DNA of 40,685 bases from Sporosarcina sp. BP05 (GTDB lineage Bacteria > Bacillota > Bacilli > Bacillales_A > Planococcaceae), in the NCBI RefSeq assembly GCF_014282005.1, contig NZ_JACFTD010000023.1, positions 1 to 40,685 of the forward strand. The letters are read 5' to 3'. The position numbers and the translations under genes were made by a program. Position 1 is the stretch's first letter, and the number at the start of each line of letters is the position of its first letter. The notes beneath the pieces are model-generated. The model did not search any database and was not told the origin of the DNA. It worked only from the letters and a program-made list of their open reading frames with translations. Positions 32,641 through 40,685 of the stretch are shown here, in pieces.

Positions 32641-33896
32641 CAAAAATTGTTTGGATTAAACATGCGGCGCAACTTGCGACGTTAGCCCAACCAAGTTCAG
32701 CACCGCGAATAAAAGAAGCGATGAATGAGTTAACGATCATAGAAGACGGCAGTATATGGATAGAAGAGGGCATCATTCAAGCGGTTGGAACGACTCAAGA
32801 ATTAGAAGAGCAGTTCAAAGACCGCGCCCATGAAGCTGAAATTACAAACGCGACAGGCCATCTCGTTACACCGGGGCTTGTCGATCCACATACACATGTT
32901 GCTTATGGCGGCAGTCGCGAACGTGAATTTGAAATGCGACTTGAAGGTGCGACCTATATGGACATTATGAATGCAGGCGGCGGTATTCATGCGACAACAA
33001 AAATGACGCGCGAAGCGACTGAAGATGAACTTGTTGAGCAGGCGAAGAAGCGTCTGGATTCGTTCCTAAAACATGGCGTCACGACTGTCGAAGGGAAAAG
33101 CGGTTACGGCTTAAATTTAGAGACGGAACTCAAACAGTTGCGTGTCATGAAACGTTTGCAGCAAGAACACGCGATTGACCTCGTGCCAACATTCATGGGC
33201 GCACACGCAGTCCCGACAGAATTCAAAGGGCGAGAAGACGATTATATAGATCTAGTTGTCAATGAAATGCTTCCAGCCGTTGCCAATGAAAAGCTCGCAG
33301 TCTTCAACGATGTGTTTTGTGAAGTCGGTGTTTTCACACCTGAACAATCACAACGGATTTTAGAAGCAGGGAAAAAGGTTGGGCTGATACCGAAAATCCA
33401 TGCGGATGAAATTGAATCCTATGGTGGAGCAGAGCTCGCGGCAAAAGTCGGAGCGATTTCAGCGGAGCATTTATTGAAAGCGTCTGATGAAGGAATTAAA
33501 GCGATGGCAGAAGCGGGGACGATTGCTTGTTTATTGCCAGCAACCGCCTTATATCTTAGGGAGCAAGCAGCAGAAGGGCGCAAGATCATTGACGCTGGCG
33601 TACCAGTCGCAATTTCGACAGATTGTAATCCTGGATCTTCACCGACAACGTCGATGCCACTTGTTATGAACTTAGCGTGTATATCGATGCGCTTAACACC
33701 GGCAGAAGCACTTACAGCCGCGACATTTAATGCGGCATGTGCGATTCGGATGGAAAATGCGACGGGATCACTGGAACCAGGTAAACAAGGGGATGTCGTT
33801 CTATGGGGCATTTCAAACTACCAAGAACTTCAATACTTGTTTGGTGTAAACCACGTCAAGTCCGTTTGGAAAAAAGGTGTAAAAGTCGTTGGATGA
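32637..33896 (+). CDS. hutI: Imidazolonepropionase
   Basis: 419 residues, amidohydrolase superfamily. It hydrolyses imidazolone-5-propionate to N-formimino-glutamate. Metal ligands: His85 and His87 in [11 protein letters not shown], a histidine in [16 protein letters not shown], and the aspartate in [12 protein letters not shown]. Length normal. It overlaps hutU by 4 bases, with hutH 25 bases downstream. Confidence 0.96.
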   Translation: MTKIVWIKHAAQLATLAQPSSAPRIKEAMNELTIIEDGSIWIEEGIIQAVGTTQELEEQFKDRAHEAEITNATGHLVTPGLVDPHTHVAYGGSREREFEMRLEGATYMDIMNAGGGIHATTKMTREATEDELVEQAKKRLDSFLKHGVTTVEGKSGYGLNLETELKQLRVMKRLQQEHAIDLVPTFMGAHAVPTEFKGREDDYIDLVVNEMLPAVANEKLAVFNDVFCEVGVFTPEQSQRILEAGKKVGLIPKIHADEIESYGGAELAAKVGAISAEHLLKASDEGIKAMAEAGTIACLLPATALYLREQAAEGRKIIDAGVPVAISTDCNPGSSPTTSMPLVMNLACISMRLTPAEALTAATFNAACAIRMENATGSLEPGKQGDVVLWGISNYQELQYLFGVNHVKSVWKKGVKVVG

Positions 33897-33921
33897 TTAA
33901 TTTTACTAAAGGATGGTTGTC

Positions 33922-35400
33922 ATGATTGAATTAACAGGTTCATCTCTAAATCTGGCTCAAATGAAAGACATCATATATAACGAAATTGGGGTTTCATTGA
34001 ACGAGGAAGCCGTGGAACGTGTAAATAAAAGCCGTGCCGCGGTTGAGAAAATTGTTCGTGAAGACCGCACTGTCTATGGTATTAATACGGGTTTCGGCAA
34101 ATTCAGCGATGTTAAAATCGATGAAAAAGATACGAAAGCACTGCAATTGCACTTGATTCGATCCCACTCATGCGGCGTAGGCGAAGCGTTTCCTGAAACC
34201 GTTTCGCGTGCGATGGTGGTGCTTCGCCTGAATGCGCTTTTGAAAGGTTTCTCAGGAATTCGTGCCGAGGTATTGGAACGCTTTGCTTATATGGTGAACA
34301 ATCGCATTCACCCGGTCATTCCGCAGCAAGGCTCACTCGGTGCATCAGGCGACCTCGCGCCATTGTCCCATCTCGCACTTGTTTTGCTGGGTGAAGGATT
34401 TGTCTGGCAAGATGGGTTGCATGTTCCAGCTGCAACTATTTGGAAAGAGCATGGCGTGTCGCCGATTGTGCTCGAAGCGAAAGAAGGACTTGCGCTCATT
34501 AATGGGACGCAAGCGATGACTGCGCAAGGCGTTGTCAATTATTTGGAGGCAGAATCACTTGCATATGCTAGCGAATGGATTGCGGCGATGACAATGGAAG
34601 CGTTATATGGAATTACAGACGCATTTCATCCGGCGATTCACGAAGCACGCGGTTATCCGGAACAAGTGGATGTTGCAGCGAGGATGCTGGACTGGTTGGA
34701 AGGAAGTCAGCTTACGACCATCCAAGGCGAAAAACGTGTCCAAGACGCTTATTCCATTCGTTGTATTCCACAAGTGCACGGCGCGAGCTGGCAAGTGCTT
34801 GGTTATGTAAAAGAGAAGCTGGAGATTGAGATGAATGCTGCGACTGACAATCCACTAATTTTCGATGATGGAGATACGGTTGTATCTGGTGGTAATTTCC
34901 ACGGTCAGCCAATTGCGTTTGCAATGGACTTTTTGAAACTTGGCGTGGCAGAACTTGCAAGTATTTCCGAGCGTCGTATTGAACGGCTCGTTAATCCACA
35001 TTTAAATGAAGGATTACCACCGTTCCTTAGCCCGGAACCCGGGTTACAATCGGGTGCAATGATCTTGCAATATTCAGCAGCAAGCCTTGTTTCTGAGAAT
35101 AAAACACTTGCACATCCAGCGTCCGTTGATTCCATTCCATCGTCGGGCAACCAGGAAGACCATGTCTCGATGGGAACGATTGGCGCGAGGCATGCGCATG
35201 CCATCATTAAAAATGCGCGAAACGTGCTCGCAATCGAAGCGCTTTGCGCAATGACAGGCTGTTCTATTCGAGGAGTAGAACAAATGGCTCCGAAAACCCA
35301 GTTGAAGTTCGAGCAATTGCAGGAAATCGTGCGGCCAATAGAAGAAGACCGTATTTTTACACCGGATATTGAAAAGCTTGCACAGTTTCTGATTGGATAA
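33922..35400 (+). CDS. hutH: Histidine ammonia-lyase
   Basis: 492 residues. It deaminates L-histidine to trans-urocanate. The MIO cofactor triad Ala141-Ser142-Gly143 is in [14 protein letters not shown]. Further signs are [11 protein letters not shown] and TDNPLIF and [15 protein letters not shown] 33922 follows aaagga by eight bases; the ATG at 33913 overlaps that site. It is last in the operon although it catalyses the first step. The missing final hydrolase (HutG or equivalent) must be encoded elsewhere. Confidence 0.96.
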   Translation: MIELTGSSLNLAQMKDIIYNEIGVSLNEEAVERVNKSRAAVEKIVREDRTVYGINTGFGKFSDVKIDEKDTKALQLHLIRSHSCGVGEAFPETVSRAMVVLRLNALLKGFSGIRAEVLERFAYMVNNRIHPVIPQQGSLGASGDLAPLSHLALVLLGEGFVWQDGLHVPAATIWKEHGVSPIVLEAKEGLALINGTQAMTAQGVVNYLEAESLAYASEWIAAMTMEALYGITDAFHPAIHEARGYPEQVDVAARMLDWLEGSQLTTIQGEKRVQDAYSIRCIPQVHGASWQVLGYVKEKLEIEMNAATDNPLIFDDGDTVVSGGNFHGQPIAFAMDFLKLGVAELASISERRIERLVNPHLNEGLPPFLSPEPGLQSGAMILQYSAASLVSENKTLAHPASVDSIPSSGNQEDHVSMGTIGARHAHAIIKNARNVLAIEALCAMTGCSIRGVEQMAPKTQLKFEQLQEIVRPIEEDRIFTPDIEKLAQFLIG

Positions 35401-35405
35401 TTAGC

Positions 35406-35444
35406 AAAAAAAACCGAAGCGAAATGTAGCGGCTTCGGTTTTTT
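35406..35444 (+). terminator. Intrinsic terminator of the hut operon
   Basis: AAAAAACCGAAGC pairs with GCTTCGGTTTTTT. Confidence 0.93.
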
Positions 35445-35574
35445 GTATTGTCTCTCTTTGAGAACTTTGAACCTTAATGGTCACTTGCAGCGTATAAGAA
35501 GTTGAACGAAGGAATAATCATGACATTGCAGATGTAGCTGTCTTCAATTTACTCGTTGTCATCTTGTTCGTTGT

Positions 35575-36813
35575 TCAGGAAATCCCACTTTTTCCGCCGT
35601 TTAAGGCGGTTGCTGCGCGCTTGAGCTGAACGATATGTGCGTCAGAATGGTCTTTGCCAGTCATAATTTCGGCGAGAATTTTTGAACCAAGCATACTGTA
35701 AACAGTTCCATTACCTCCATAGCCAAGCAGATAATAATGATTTCTTTTTGTTGGATGCTCTCCGATGAATGGTAAATTGTCCAGAGATTCTCCAAATGTT
35801 GCACAATAAGCGTAGTCAATTTCAATTGGAAGTTCCGGGAAAAGTGTCTCTAGTTGTTTTTTTATATTTGCACCGCGCTTCATAATCGATTCATTTGAAT
35901 GAGGGGGTTGGGGTTTGTCCTCGTCGAGCCCGCCTACAATGATTCGGTTGTCGACCGTTGTCCGCATATAGAGATACGGACGCTTTGTTTCCCAAATTAG
36001 CGCATTTTCATGCCAAATCGGAGAAACGTCTAGTGGTTCAGTGACAATGACGTACGAACGGTTAATGTCAGCACCAATCCGTTTTCCTACCGGAAGCGTT
36101 TCATATCCAGTTGTAAAAAGAACTTTATCCGCTTGGAATTCACCTGAAGAAGTAGAAATGCGCAACAGTCCATTCTCTTCAGTCACGTCATTGACAGCAG
36201 TAAATTCAAAGAGATGGACATCCATTGATTCGACCAATTGGAGTATTCCGTTAACGAATTTGTAAGGGTTCACTTCAGCGTCACCGTGTGTCACGATTGC
36301 TCCCGGTTTCGAAAACGGCAGATGATTGCAGATATCTTCCTCGTCCCAATAATCGCAAGGAAATCCGTAGTGCGTTAATATGTGATATTCTTTCTTAATA
36401 CGTTTTAAATCATTGTCGTCACTTGCATAATAAATACTTGGGCGACTGATGAAATCAGGGTCAAGCGGTAGTCGTTCAGCTGTCTTTTTCAGTTTTCCCA
36501 TTGCTTCTAAACATAATTGATAAAAACGTACAGCATCTTTTTCGCCAATTTGTTCGATCAATTCATGGAGCATGATGTCATTTGAATATTGAAGCAATCC
36601 CGTATTCGCCATTGTGCTGCCGGTAGTCATCTGCCGTTTATCCAGCACTGCGACAGACAGGCCTTTATCAGCCAATGCAAGTGCTGAAAGAGCTCCGGAC
36701 ATCCCGCCACCTACAATTATCACTTCATAATGTGAGGCGATTTCTACTATTTTTCGTTCGAGGGGAATCGGCATTGTTACAGGCCAGTACAAAGAACCTT
36801 CATGAATATTCAT
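35575..36813 (-). CDS. FAD-dependent oxidoreductase, DAO family (glycine/D-amino acid or amine oxidase-like)
   Basis: 412 residues. The N-terminal FAD-binding fold is YEVIIVGGGMSGALSALALA (Gly-x-Gly-x-x-Gly) with KGLSVAVLDKR closing it. A second FAD contact is at VDNRIIVGGLDEDK, and the C-terminal LGYGGNGTVYSMLGSKILAE is typical of the DAO family (OrdL/YurR-like). The ~35-residue N-terminal lead (EGSLYWPVTMP) is also seen in OrdL-like enzymes. The substrate is not evident. It is convergent to hut with its own promoter; the start has aggaggt on the minus strand. Confidence 0.85.
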   Translation of the reverse strand: MNIHEGSLYWPVTMPIPLERKIVEIASHYEVIIVGGGMSGALSALALADKGLSVAVLDKRQMTTGSTMANTGLLQYSNDIMLHELIEQIGEKDAVRFYQLCLEAMGKLKKTAERLPLDPDFISRPSIYYASDDNDLKRIKKEYHILTHYGFPCDYWDEEDICNHLPFSKPGAIVTHGDAEVNPYKFVNGILQLVESMDVHLFEFTAVNDVTEENGLLRISTSSGEFQADKVLFTTGYETLPVGKRIGADINRSYVIVTEPLDVSPIWHENALIWETKRPYLYMRTTVDNRIIVGGLDEDKPQPPHSNESIMKRGANIKKQLETLFPELPIEIDYAYCATFGESLDNLPFIGEHPTKRNHYYLLGYGGNGTVYSMLGSKILAEIMTGKDHSDAHIVQLKRAATALNGGKSGIS

Positions 36814-36931
36814 AATGAATACCTCCTATATGTAATCTAATATTCATTACCCTCAAACGACTGATTGAAAGCATGTTATCATAGATAAAAGTTCAACTAA
36901 TAAAGTTTGACAGATGGAGGAAGAAGATTAA

Positions 36932-37822
36932 ATGAGTACAGAAGAAAAACCGCATATTTTATTAATAGATGGAATGGCACTTCTATTCCGTTCGTTTTTT
37001 GCTACATCTGCAATGGGGCATTATTTCCCTAATGCAGAAGGTACTCCGACGAATGGTGTGCAAGGGTTTGCGCGTCATACGATGACTGCAACGTCGATAT
37101 TCAAACCGACACATATGGCAGTTTGTTGGGATATGAGTGCACATACGTTTCGCAATGATTTATTCGATGGGTATAAAGCGAATCGACCTGCTCCGGCACC
37201 AGAGCTTGTTCCGCAGTTCGATATGACAAGAAGTGTTTCTGAACTAATCGGTTGGAAAAACTACGGAATACTTGGGATGGAAGCAGATGATTTAATTGGG
37301 TCGATGGTCGAGACGTGGGATGGTAAAGCGGAGATCACAATCGTAAAAGGTGATAAAGACCTGCTCCAACTACTCAGACCAGGCGTTCAAATTGCGTTCA
37401 TGAAAAAGGGATACAACGTTTATGATATCTATACATATGAACGTTTTGTAGAAGAATACGGCATTTCACCAAAGCAGTTTATAGACACGAAGGCCTTCAC
37501 AGGCGATACCAGCGATGGTTATCCTGGTGTTAAAGGGATTGGACCGAAAACTGCGCTTAAATTAATTAAGGAATATGGTTCGGTTGAGGGTGTAATTGAG
37601 GCCTTACATGAATTAACCCCTGGCATGCGTAAAAAGATCGAAGAAGATATAGATATGCTTCATTTATCAAGAAAGCTGGCAGAGATCCATTGTGCGATTG
37701 ACATGAATGATTCCATAGAAAATTTGGCAATCCCTATTTATGACACTGAAAAAAGGGAACTAATCGAGCGTGAAGGCTATTCTATGATTGTCAGACAGGC
37801 GGATTCACTGTTTAAAAAATAA
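36932..37822 (+). CDS. ypcP: 5'-3' exonuclease (YpcP-like, FEN family)
   Basis: 296 residues, homologous to the 5'-nuclease domain of DNA polymerase I but stand-alone. Seen: LLIDGMALLFRSFFA with the first metal Asp, MEADDLIGSM and IVKGDKDLLQLL for further metal ligands, and the helix-3-turn-helix GDTSDGYPGVKGIGPKTALK, which grips DNA. Predicted to remove RNA primers and flaps. The Bacillus YpcP is of similar size. ATG 36932 follows ggaggaaga. Terminator 37825. Confidence 0.93.
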   Translation: MSTEEKPHILLIDGMALLFRSFFATSAMGHYFPNAEGTPTNGVQGFARHTMTATSIFKPTHMAVCWDMSAHTFRNDLFDGYKANRPAPAPELVPQFDMTRSVSELIGWKNYGILGMEADDLIGSMVETWDGKAEITIVKGDKDLLQLLRPGVQIAFMKKGYNVYDIYTYERFVEEYGISPKQFIDTKAFTGDTSDGYPGVKGIGPKTALKLIKEYGSVEGVIEALHELTPGMRKKIEEDIDMLHLSRKLAEIHCAIDMNDSIENLAIPIYDTEKRELIEREGYSMIVRQADSLFKK

Positions 37823-37824
37823 CC

Positions 37825-37861
37825 AAAAATCTCCCTACGAAATAGTCGTAGGGAGATTTTT
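37825..37861 (+). terminator. Intrinsic terminator of ypcP
   Basis: AAAAATCTCCCTACG pairs exactly with CGTAGGGAGATTTTT. Confidence 0.94.
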
Positions 37862-37865
37862 GGCA

Positions 37866-38060
37866 TCACGTCTGTTGATTAACGATTTACGTGCATAAAA
37901 CACTAGTGAAAATGGCTTGAAAACCTTCATTTAAACTGGACTATTTCCACCTTTTTCGGAAATCCTCTTGCGACTAGTTGCCTGTCTCGTTTCAACAATG
38001 TTCAAGTGAAAAATGTATTTGCTTCGAAAGAAAAGAATAGATGACTTTATATAAAGACTG
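37866..38060. repeat. Solo end of the 26-kb transposon-like element (inverted copy)
   Basis: Begins TCACGTCTGTTGATTAAC, the same terminus as the element at 26076. The rest matches the reverse complement of about 26522-26812: tggactatttcc, gttgcctgtc, caagtgaaaaatg, gaatagatgact and gtaagtgccc. It lacks the ~83-base insert with the 17-bp hairpin (26643-26725) and has no second inverted end. It directly abuts the ypcP terminator. Confidence 0.75.
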
Positions 38061-38216
38061 TAAGTGCCCTTAATTTCAGTCGGTTCCAGTTCCTAGATAT
38101 TGAAAAGTGTAGAAGTGATAATGGTCTTTAAGCAAAATGATAGTATTAAGTTATTTATTTACAGTTAATGAAACTTATAACTCATTAAGAACGTAACACT
38201 ATTAGGACTGTTGTTG
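38061..38216. other. Intergenic stretch, nothing recognised
   Basis: AT-rich, without clear hairpins; similarity to the 26-kb element fades here. Confidence 0.4.
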
Positions 38217-38244
38217 TTCAACTAACCGGGCAGGTTAGTTCAAT
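38217..38244. repeat. Short inverted-repeat element, copy 1 (internally deleted)
   Basis: AACTAACC and GGTTAGTT halves around gggca. Equivalent to the two ends of the longer copies below joined with the middle missing. Confidence 0.65.
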
Positions 38245-38293
38245 ACGTTCATTGCGAAATTGTATTGTAATTTAGAAGAAGGAGGTGAGGGAT

Positions 38294-38734
38294 TTGAGAT
38301 ATCGCAAAAGAATATCTTTTGCCATAATAGTTCCACTCTTGCTCATTATTACCTTGGAGACAGTGAATTTGATATTCTATAACAATGTCATGAGTATGTC
38401 TTTACCAGTCGCTGTTATAATTAGCACTGTCATTGGAATAAGGAATGCAAAAAAAATGAGTTTATATATTTACATTGCATCAATAGTTCTGATTAGTATC
38501 GCCGTGTATCTTGTTTTACCTGGGTTTACGGTTGCTGAGTCAGAAAAAAACATTCAAAAGGAATTATCTGAAGTTGTTACGCTGGAGTTGTTAAAAAATA
38601 CCCCAATTTATACGGAAGAATTTGATGTCATCACACCAAAATGGTTTTATACATATCGAGTAACAGAATCAAACGATATTGAATATATACTTATATTTAA
38701 CCCGAAAACTGGAGAGTTTTTAAAAAGAAGTTAG
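38294..38734 (+). CDS. Small membrane protein of unknown function
   Basis: 146 residues. Three hydrophobic segments occupy roughly the first 80 residues (starting ISFAIIVPLLLIITLE). A soluble C-terminal part follows, with YTYRVTESNDIEYILIFNP. TTG 38294 is preferred: aaggaggtg lies eight bases upstream and would overlap the alternative GTG 38285. No family recognised. It is followed by an inverted-repeat element that can form a terminator-like hairpin. Confidence 0.65.
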   Translation: MRYRKRISFAIIVPLLLIITLETVNLIFYNNVMSMSLPVAVIISTVIGIRNAKKMSLYIYIASIVLISIAVYLVLPGFTVAESEKNIQKELSEVVTLELLKNTPIYTEEFDVITPKWFYTYRVTESNDIEYILIFNPKTGEFLKRS

Positions 38735-38749
38735 CATAATTACTCGACT

Positions 38750-38828
38750 TGTTCTTTAAGCTAACGGGTAGCTTTACTTCAAGAAGGAGTAGTGCCTTTT
38801 TTACTAACGGGGCAGGTTAGTTGAACAA
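38750..38828. repeat. Short inverted-repeat element, copy 2
   Basis: Contains gctaacgggtagctttactt, caagaaggagta, then ggggcaggttagttgaaca. Ends are inverted (gttctttaagctaac / gttagttgaac). Internal ctttacttc/gaaggag pairing is followed by a T-run. Confidence 0.8.
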
Positions 38829-38874
38829 GAAACGTCATATAAAGTTATCTGGTATATAATTGGAATATTGGAGA

Positions 38875-39087
38875 GTGATTATAATAAATAAACGAAGGGT
38901 AACTACGCCTAAATTTTTAGTAGTGATATCCATTATTTTTGGCTTATTTGTAATTATTCAAAGCGTTCAAGTTATTTACACGCCCCATACATTTGTAAGA
39001 GTTGTTAACTTAATATCTACAATCTTTGTATCTGGAGCAATTGGTGCCTTTATTAGAGAAATATTTATTTTAAAAAAGAAAAAGTAA
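38875..39087 (+). CDS. Very small membrane protein, unknown
   Basis: About 70 residues with two hydrophobic segments (FLVVISIIFGLFVIIQSVQVI and STIFVSGAIGAFIREIFIL, only parts being membrane) and a lysine-rich end. The start is uncertain: ggagag overlaps the GTG at 38875, and optimal spacing would fall on ATT/ATA codons at 38878-38884. Flanked on both sides by copies of the inverted-repeat element. It could be spurious, but the frame and hydrophobicity are coherent. Confidence 0.45.
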   Translation: MIIINKRRVTTPKFLVVISIIFGLFVIIQSVQVIYTPHTFVRVVNLISTIFVSGAIGAFIREIFILKKKK

Positions 39088-39101
39088 ATATTAATAAAAT
39101 T

Positions 39102-39183
39102 CTTCAACTAACGGGTAGCTTTACTTCAAGAAGGAGTAAAGCCTTTTTTCTTATTGAACTAAAGGGGCAGTTTAGTTAAATAA
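39102..39183. repeat. Short inverted-repeat element, copy 3
   Basis: caactaacgggtagctttac, ttcaagaaggagtaaagcc, T-run, then ttgaactaaaggggcagttt. GGCTTTACTCC-type inner hairpin. Confidence 0.85.
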
Positions 39184-39254
39184 TATATTGACACTTTTAA
39201 ACGGCGAAATCGTATTACTTAATAGGGAAACAGATAAATAGGAGGGACTCTAAA

Positions 39255-39452
39255 ATGGTTTTACAAGGTGTTTTTCTATTAATTGCTGGTGTTACAATGA
39301 TTGTGAAACCGTCAATTCTATGGTTAATTGCTGAGAGTTGGAAATCAAACGATGGTACGGAACCATCAGATTTTTACAATGGGTCCACACGTTTTGGAGG
39401 TATTCTGATGACTATCGCAGGCATTGGAGGGATTATTGCTTCTCTTCTTTAA
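39255..39452 (+). CDS. Small two-helix membrane protein, DUF6199-like
   Basis: 65 residues: helix, then IAESWKSNDGTEPSDFYNGS, FGG and a second helix. The ESWKSxxxxEPSxxYxxxxRxxG pattern is that of a small Bacillota family (DUF6199) of unknown role. ATG start after aggaggga. It is bracketed by copies 3 and 4 of the repeat. Confidence 0.75.
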   Translation: MVLQGVFLLIAGVTMIVKPSILWLIAESWKSNDGTEPSDFYNGSTRFGGILMTIAGIGGIIASLL

Positions 39453-39460
39453 AAGATGTT

Positions 39461-39544
39461 TATTGAACTAACGGGGTGCTTTACTTCAAGAAGGAGTAAA
39501 GCATTATTCTTATTGAACTAAAGGGGCAGGTTAGTTCAATAACG
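39461..39544. repeat. Short inverted-repeat element, copy 4 (best preserved)
   Basis: Ends TATTGAACTAAC and GTTAGTTCAATA are perfect inverted repeats of 12 bases. The inside holds GCTTTACTTC..GGAGTAAAGC, a perfect inner stem, and a second direct ttattgaactaa. Confidence 0.88.
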
Positions 39545-39573
39545 AAATACCATTTTGGTTTATTATTTAAAGT

Positions 39574-39602
39574 AAAAAGCCTGAAGTCTTCTCAGGCTTT
39601 TT
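39574..39602. terminator. Bidirectional terminator
   Basis: AAAAAGCCTGA pairs with TCAGGCTTTTT; it serves the SUKH-like gene on the minus strand and the small genes on the plus strand. Confidence 0.88.
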
Positions 39603-39643
39603 ATCATAGGTAATAATGTCTCAATATACGATTCTTAATGTGC

Positions 39644-40495
39644 TTAGCACCTTTCAGAAACACGTTCTACTTCATCTTTTAGCTTCAATGATGTCAGTAA
39701 TTCTGGGATCAATTCCCAAACCGCTTCATGGTAACCTGACGTCACGATGTACCAATAATTCGCGTCACGAACAAATGCAAGTTTTTCCAATTCATTGGAT
39801 TGTTCCAAAAAAGATTTCATCTTTACCACTTCCGATTCATCGCAATTGCGATTTTGAGGGAAATTGAAGTGCTGTTTTGATTGTATAGATGGTTTTGCAC
39901 AAACGACCCCAAGTCCATCCAATGTAGTCATATGGATGGAATCAGCCCTGTCTTTCTTCGCTTCATGGAAATAGCTCACTACCTCCAATTTCTTCGTTCC
40001 AAAAACTTGCTGGTAACGCGTTAGTATATACTTGCGATTTTCCTCCGAATTACTTGAGGTGTATTTCTCGAATTCCTTCACCAGTTCAACTACTTGTTTT
40101 TCATCATCGTAGTTCCACATGGTTTCGAGCATTTCAGCATAAGGAACAGAATATACTAAGTTTAAAAACTCTCGAATGTTTCGTGCCATATATCGCAGAG
40201 GAGGATCATTGGTGGGCGAAACACATACGATTGGTGCTTCGCTTAAATTCGAAACTGTACGAAAATCTGTTAAAAAACCGAAATGAATACCATTGCCACC
40301 AGTACTAGCAAAAGGAATCAAATCAGGAGGGGTAATCGAATATGGGTCGAATAGGTTAATTGGTTGAAAAGCAATTTGACTAAGTGATAGTCCTTCGTTG
40401 CTTAAATCATTTTCTAATTGATGCAAAAGTTGGATTTCGTTTGGAATGTCATACTGACCATAGGCTTCTTTCCATTCTTCATTTATCATTAGCAC
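39644..40495 (-). CDS. SMI1/KNR4 (SUKH)-like protein
   Basis: 283 residues. The middle of the first half has LIPFASTGGNGIHFGFLTDF, a SUKH-superfamily feature (a glycine-rich turn after the acidic strand), preceded by PNEIQLLHQLENDLS. The second half is all-alpha/beta with no recognised family. SUKH proteins include many immunity proteins against toxins; no toxin gene is visible in the window, and single chromosomal SUKH genes often have unknown roles. Start GTG 40495 is eight bases after aaagga. Confidence 0.6.
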   Translation of the reverse strand: MLMINEEWKEAYGQYDIPNEIQLLHQLENDLSNEGLSLSQIAFQPINLFDPYSITPPDLIPFASTGGNGIHFGFLTDFRTVSNLSEAPIVCVSPTNDPPLRYMARNIREFLNLVYSVPYAEMLETMWNYDDEKQVVELVKEFEKYTSSNSEENRKYILTRYQQVFGTKKLEVVSYFHEAKKDRADSIHMTTLDGLGVVCAKPSIQSKQHFNFPQNRNCDESEVVKMKSFLEQSNELEKLAFVRDANYWYIVTSGYHEAVWELIPELLTSLKLKDEVERVSERC

Positions 40496-40642
40496 TCACA
40501 CTATCCTTTCATGGGAATAGACCCACTTTCTTTTACACTATTCTATAATTTAGGTTGACAATCCTTTGTTTTATAGAAAATAAAAACACTTATAAAGATC
40601 CGTTTTTTTTAAGAGTGAATAAAAAAATTAGTGAAGGAATGT

Positions 40643-40685
40643 ACTTAAACTAACGGGTGCTTTACTTCAATAAGGAGTAGAGCCT
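40643..40685. repeat. Short inverted-repeat element, copy 5 (cut by window end)
   Basis: taaactaacgggtgctttac, ttcaataaggagtagagcc, continuing past the window. Between 40496 and 40642 nothing else was recognised. Confidence 0.8.

Noticed and set aside
39644..40495. Toxin-immunity locus
   Set aside because: The SUKH-like gene has no polymorphic-toxin or secretion gene beside it in the window, so an immunity role cannot be supported.

Overview
The window reads as chromosome of a low-to-moderate GC, endospore-forming Bacillota, most like Planococcaceae/Bacillaceae (Sporosarcina-like). This rests on the germinant-receptor genes, AGGAGG-type ribosome binding sites, GTG/TTG starts, many A/T-flanked intrinsic terminators, a BdbDC–CadA gene neighbourhood like that of Bacillus, and hut, opuD and ypcP genes. 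The species assignment is inference; no rRNA or tRNA gene was seen.

Layout. 1-445: end of an IS66-family element (tnpA, start of tnpB, terminal repeat) inserted into a dispersed repeat. 0.6-5.8 kb: a germinant-receptor operon in the order B-A-C, followed by a second tandem C gene that carries a leftover piece of the A gene in front of it. 6.0-9.1 kb: tRNA-dihydrouridine synthase, then an ArsR regulator with an SRPBCC gene, a VOC/PhnB-like gene and a small zinc-ribbon membrane protein. 9.2-14.9 kb: two copies of a duplicated lipoprotein segment, each with the same ECF-type promoter, interleaved with a YfbR-like nucleotidase, a YfiT/BstA-like DinB protein and decayed duplicates, then an ECF sigma factor with its zinc anti-sigma factor. 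15.3-18.8 kb: an orphan phage-type replication module (DnaD-like protein plus DnaB-like helicase), a tandem pair of 122-bp palindromic repeats, an unknown gene and a LURP-one (YxjI-like) gene.

19.1-23.3 kb: a heavy-metal module. A CadA-type P-ATPase with an unusual Cys-Cys-rich N-terminus is co-transcribed with a CmtR-like sensor and is divergent from the disulfide-forming pair BdbD/BdbC; two identical-half-site operators lie between them. 23.6-26.1 kb: SstT serine/threonine symporter behind a potentially structured leader, and an EVE-like/HNH nuclease with a His-to-Tyr change in the HNH motif. 26.08-26.81 kb: a 737-bp non-coding transposon-like element with terminal inverted repeats, a target duplication and five strong hairpins; a piece of a relative lies inverted at 37.9 kb. 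26.9-30.4 kb: ZIP transporter, OpuD betaine transporter and a repeat-rich, probably spore-surface protein.

30.9-35.4 kb: histidine utilisation operon hutU-hutI-hutH with a CodY-like box. 35.6-37.8 kb: FAD-dependent amine/amino-acid oxidase and the 5'-3' exonuclease YpcP. 38.2-40.7 kb: three small membrane-protein genes, each followed by a copy of a short inverted-repeat element (five copies in 2.5 kb), and a SUKH-like gene.

The most unusual items are the 26-kb hairpin element, the CmtR/CadA/BdbDC divergon, the gerC tandem duplication with its gerA scar, the ECF-promoter/lipoprotein duplication, and the HNH variant.
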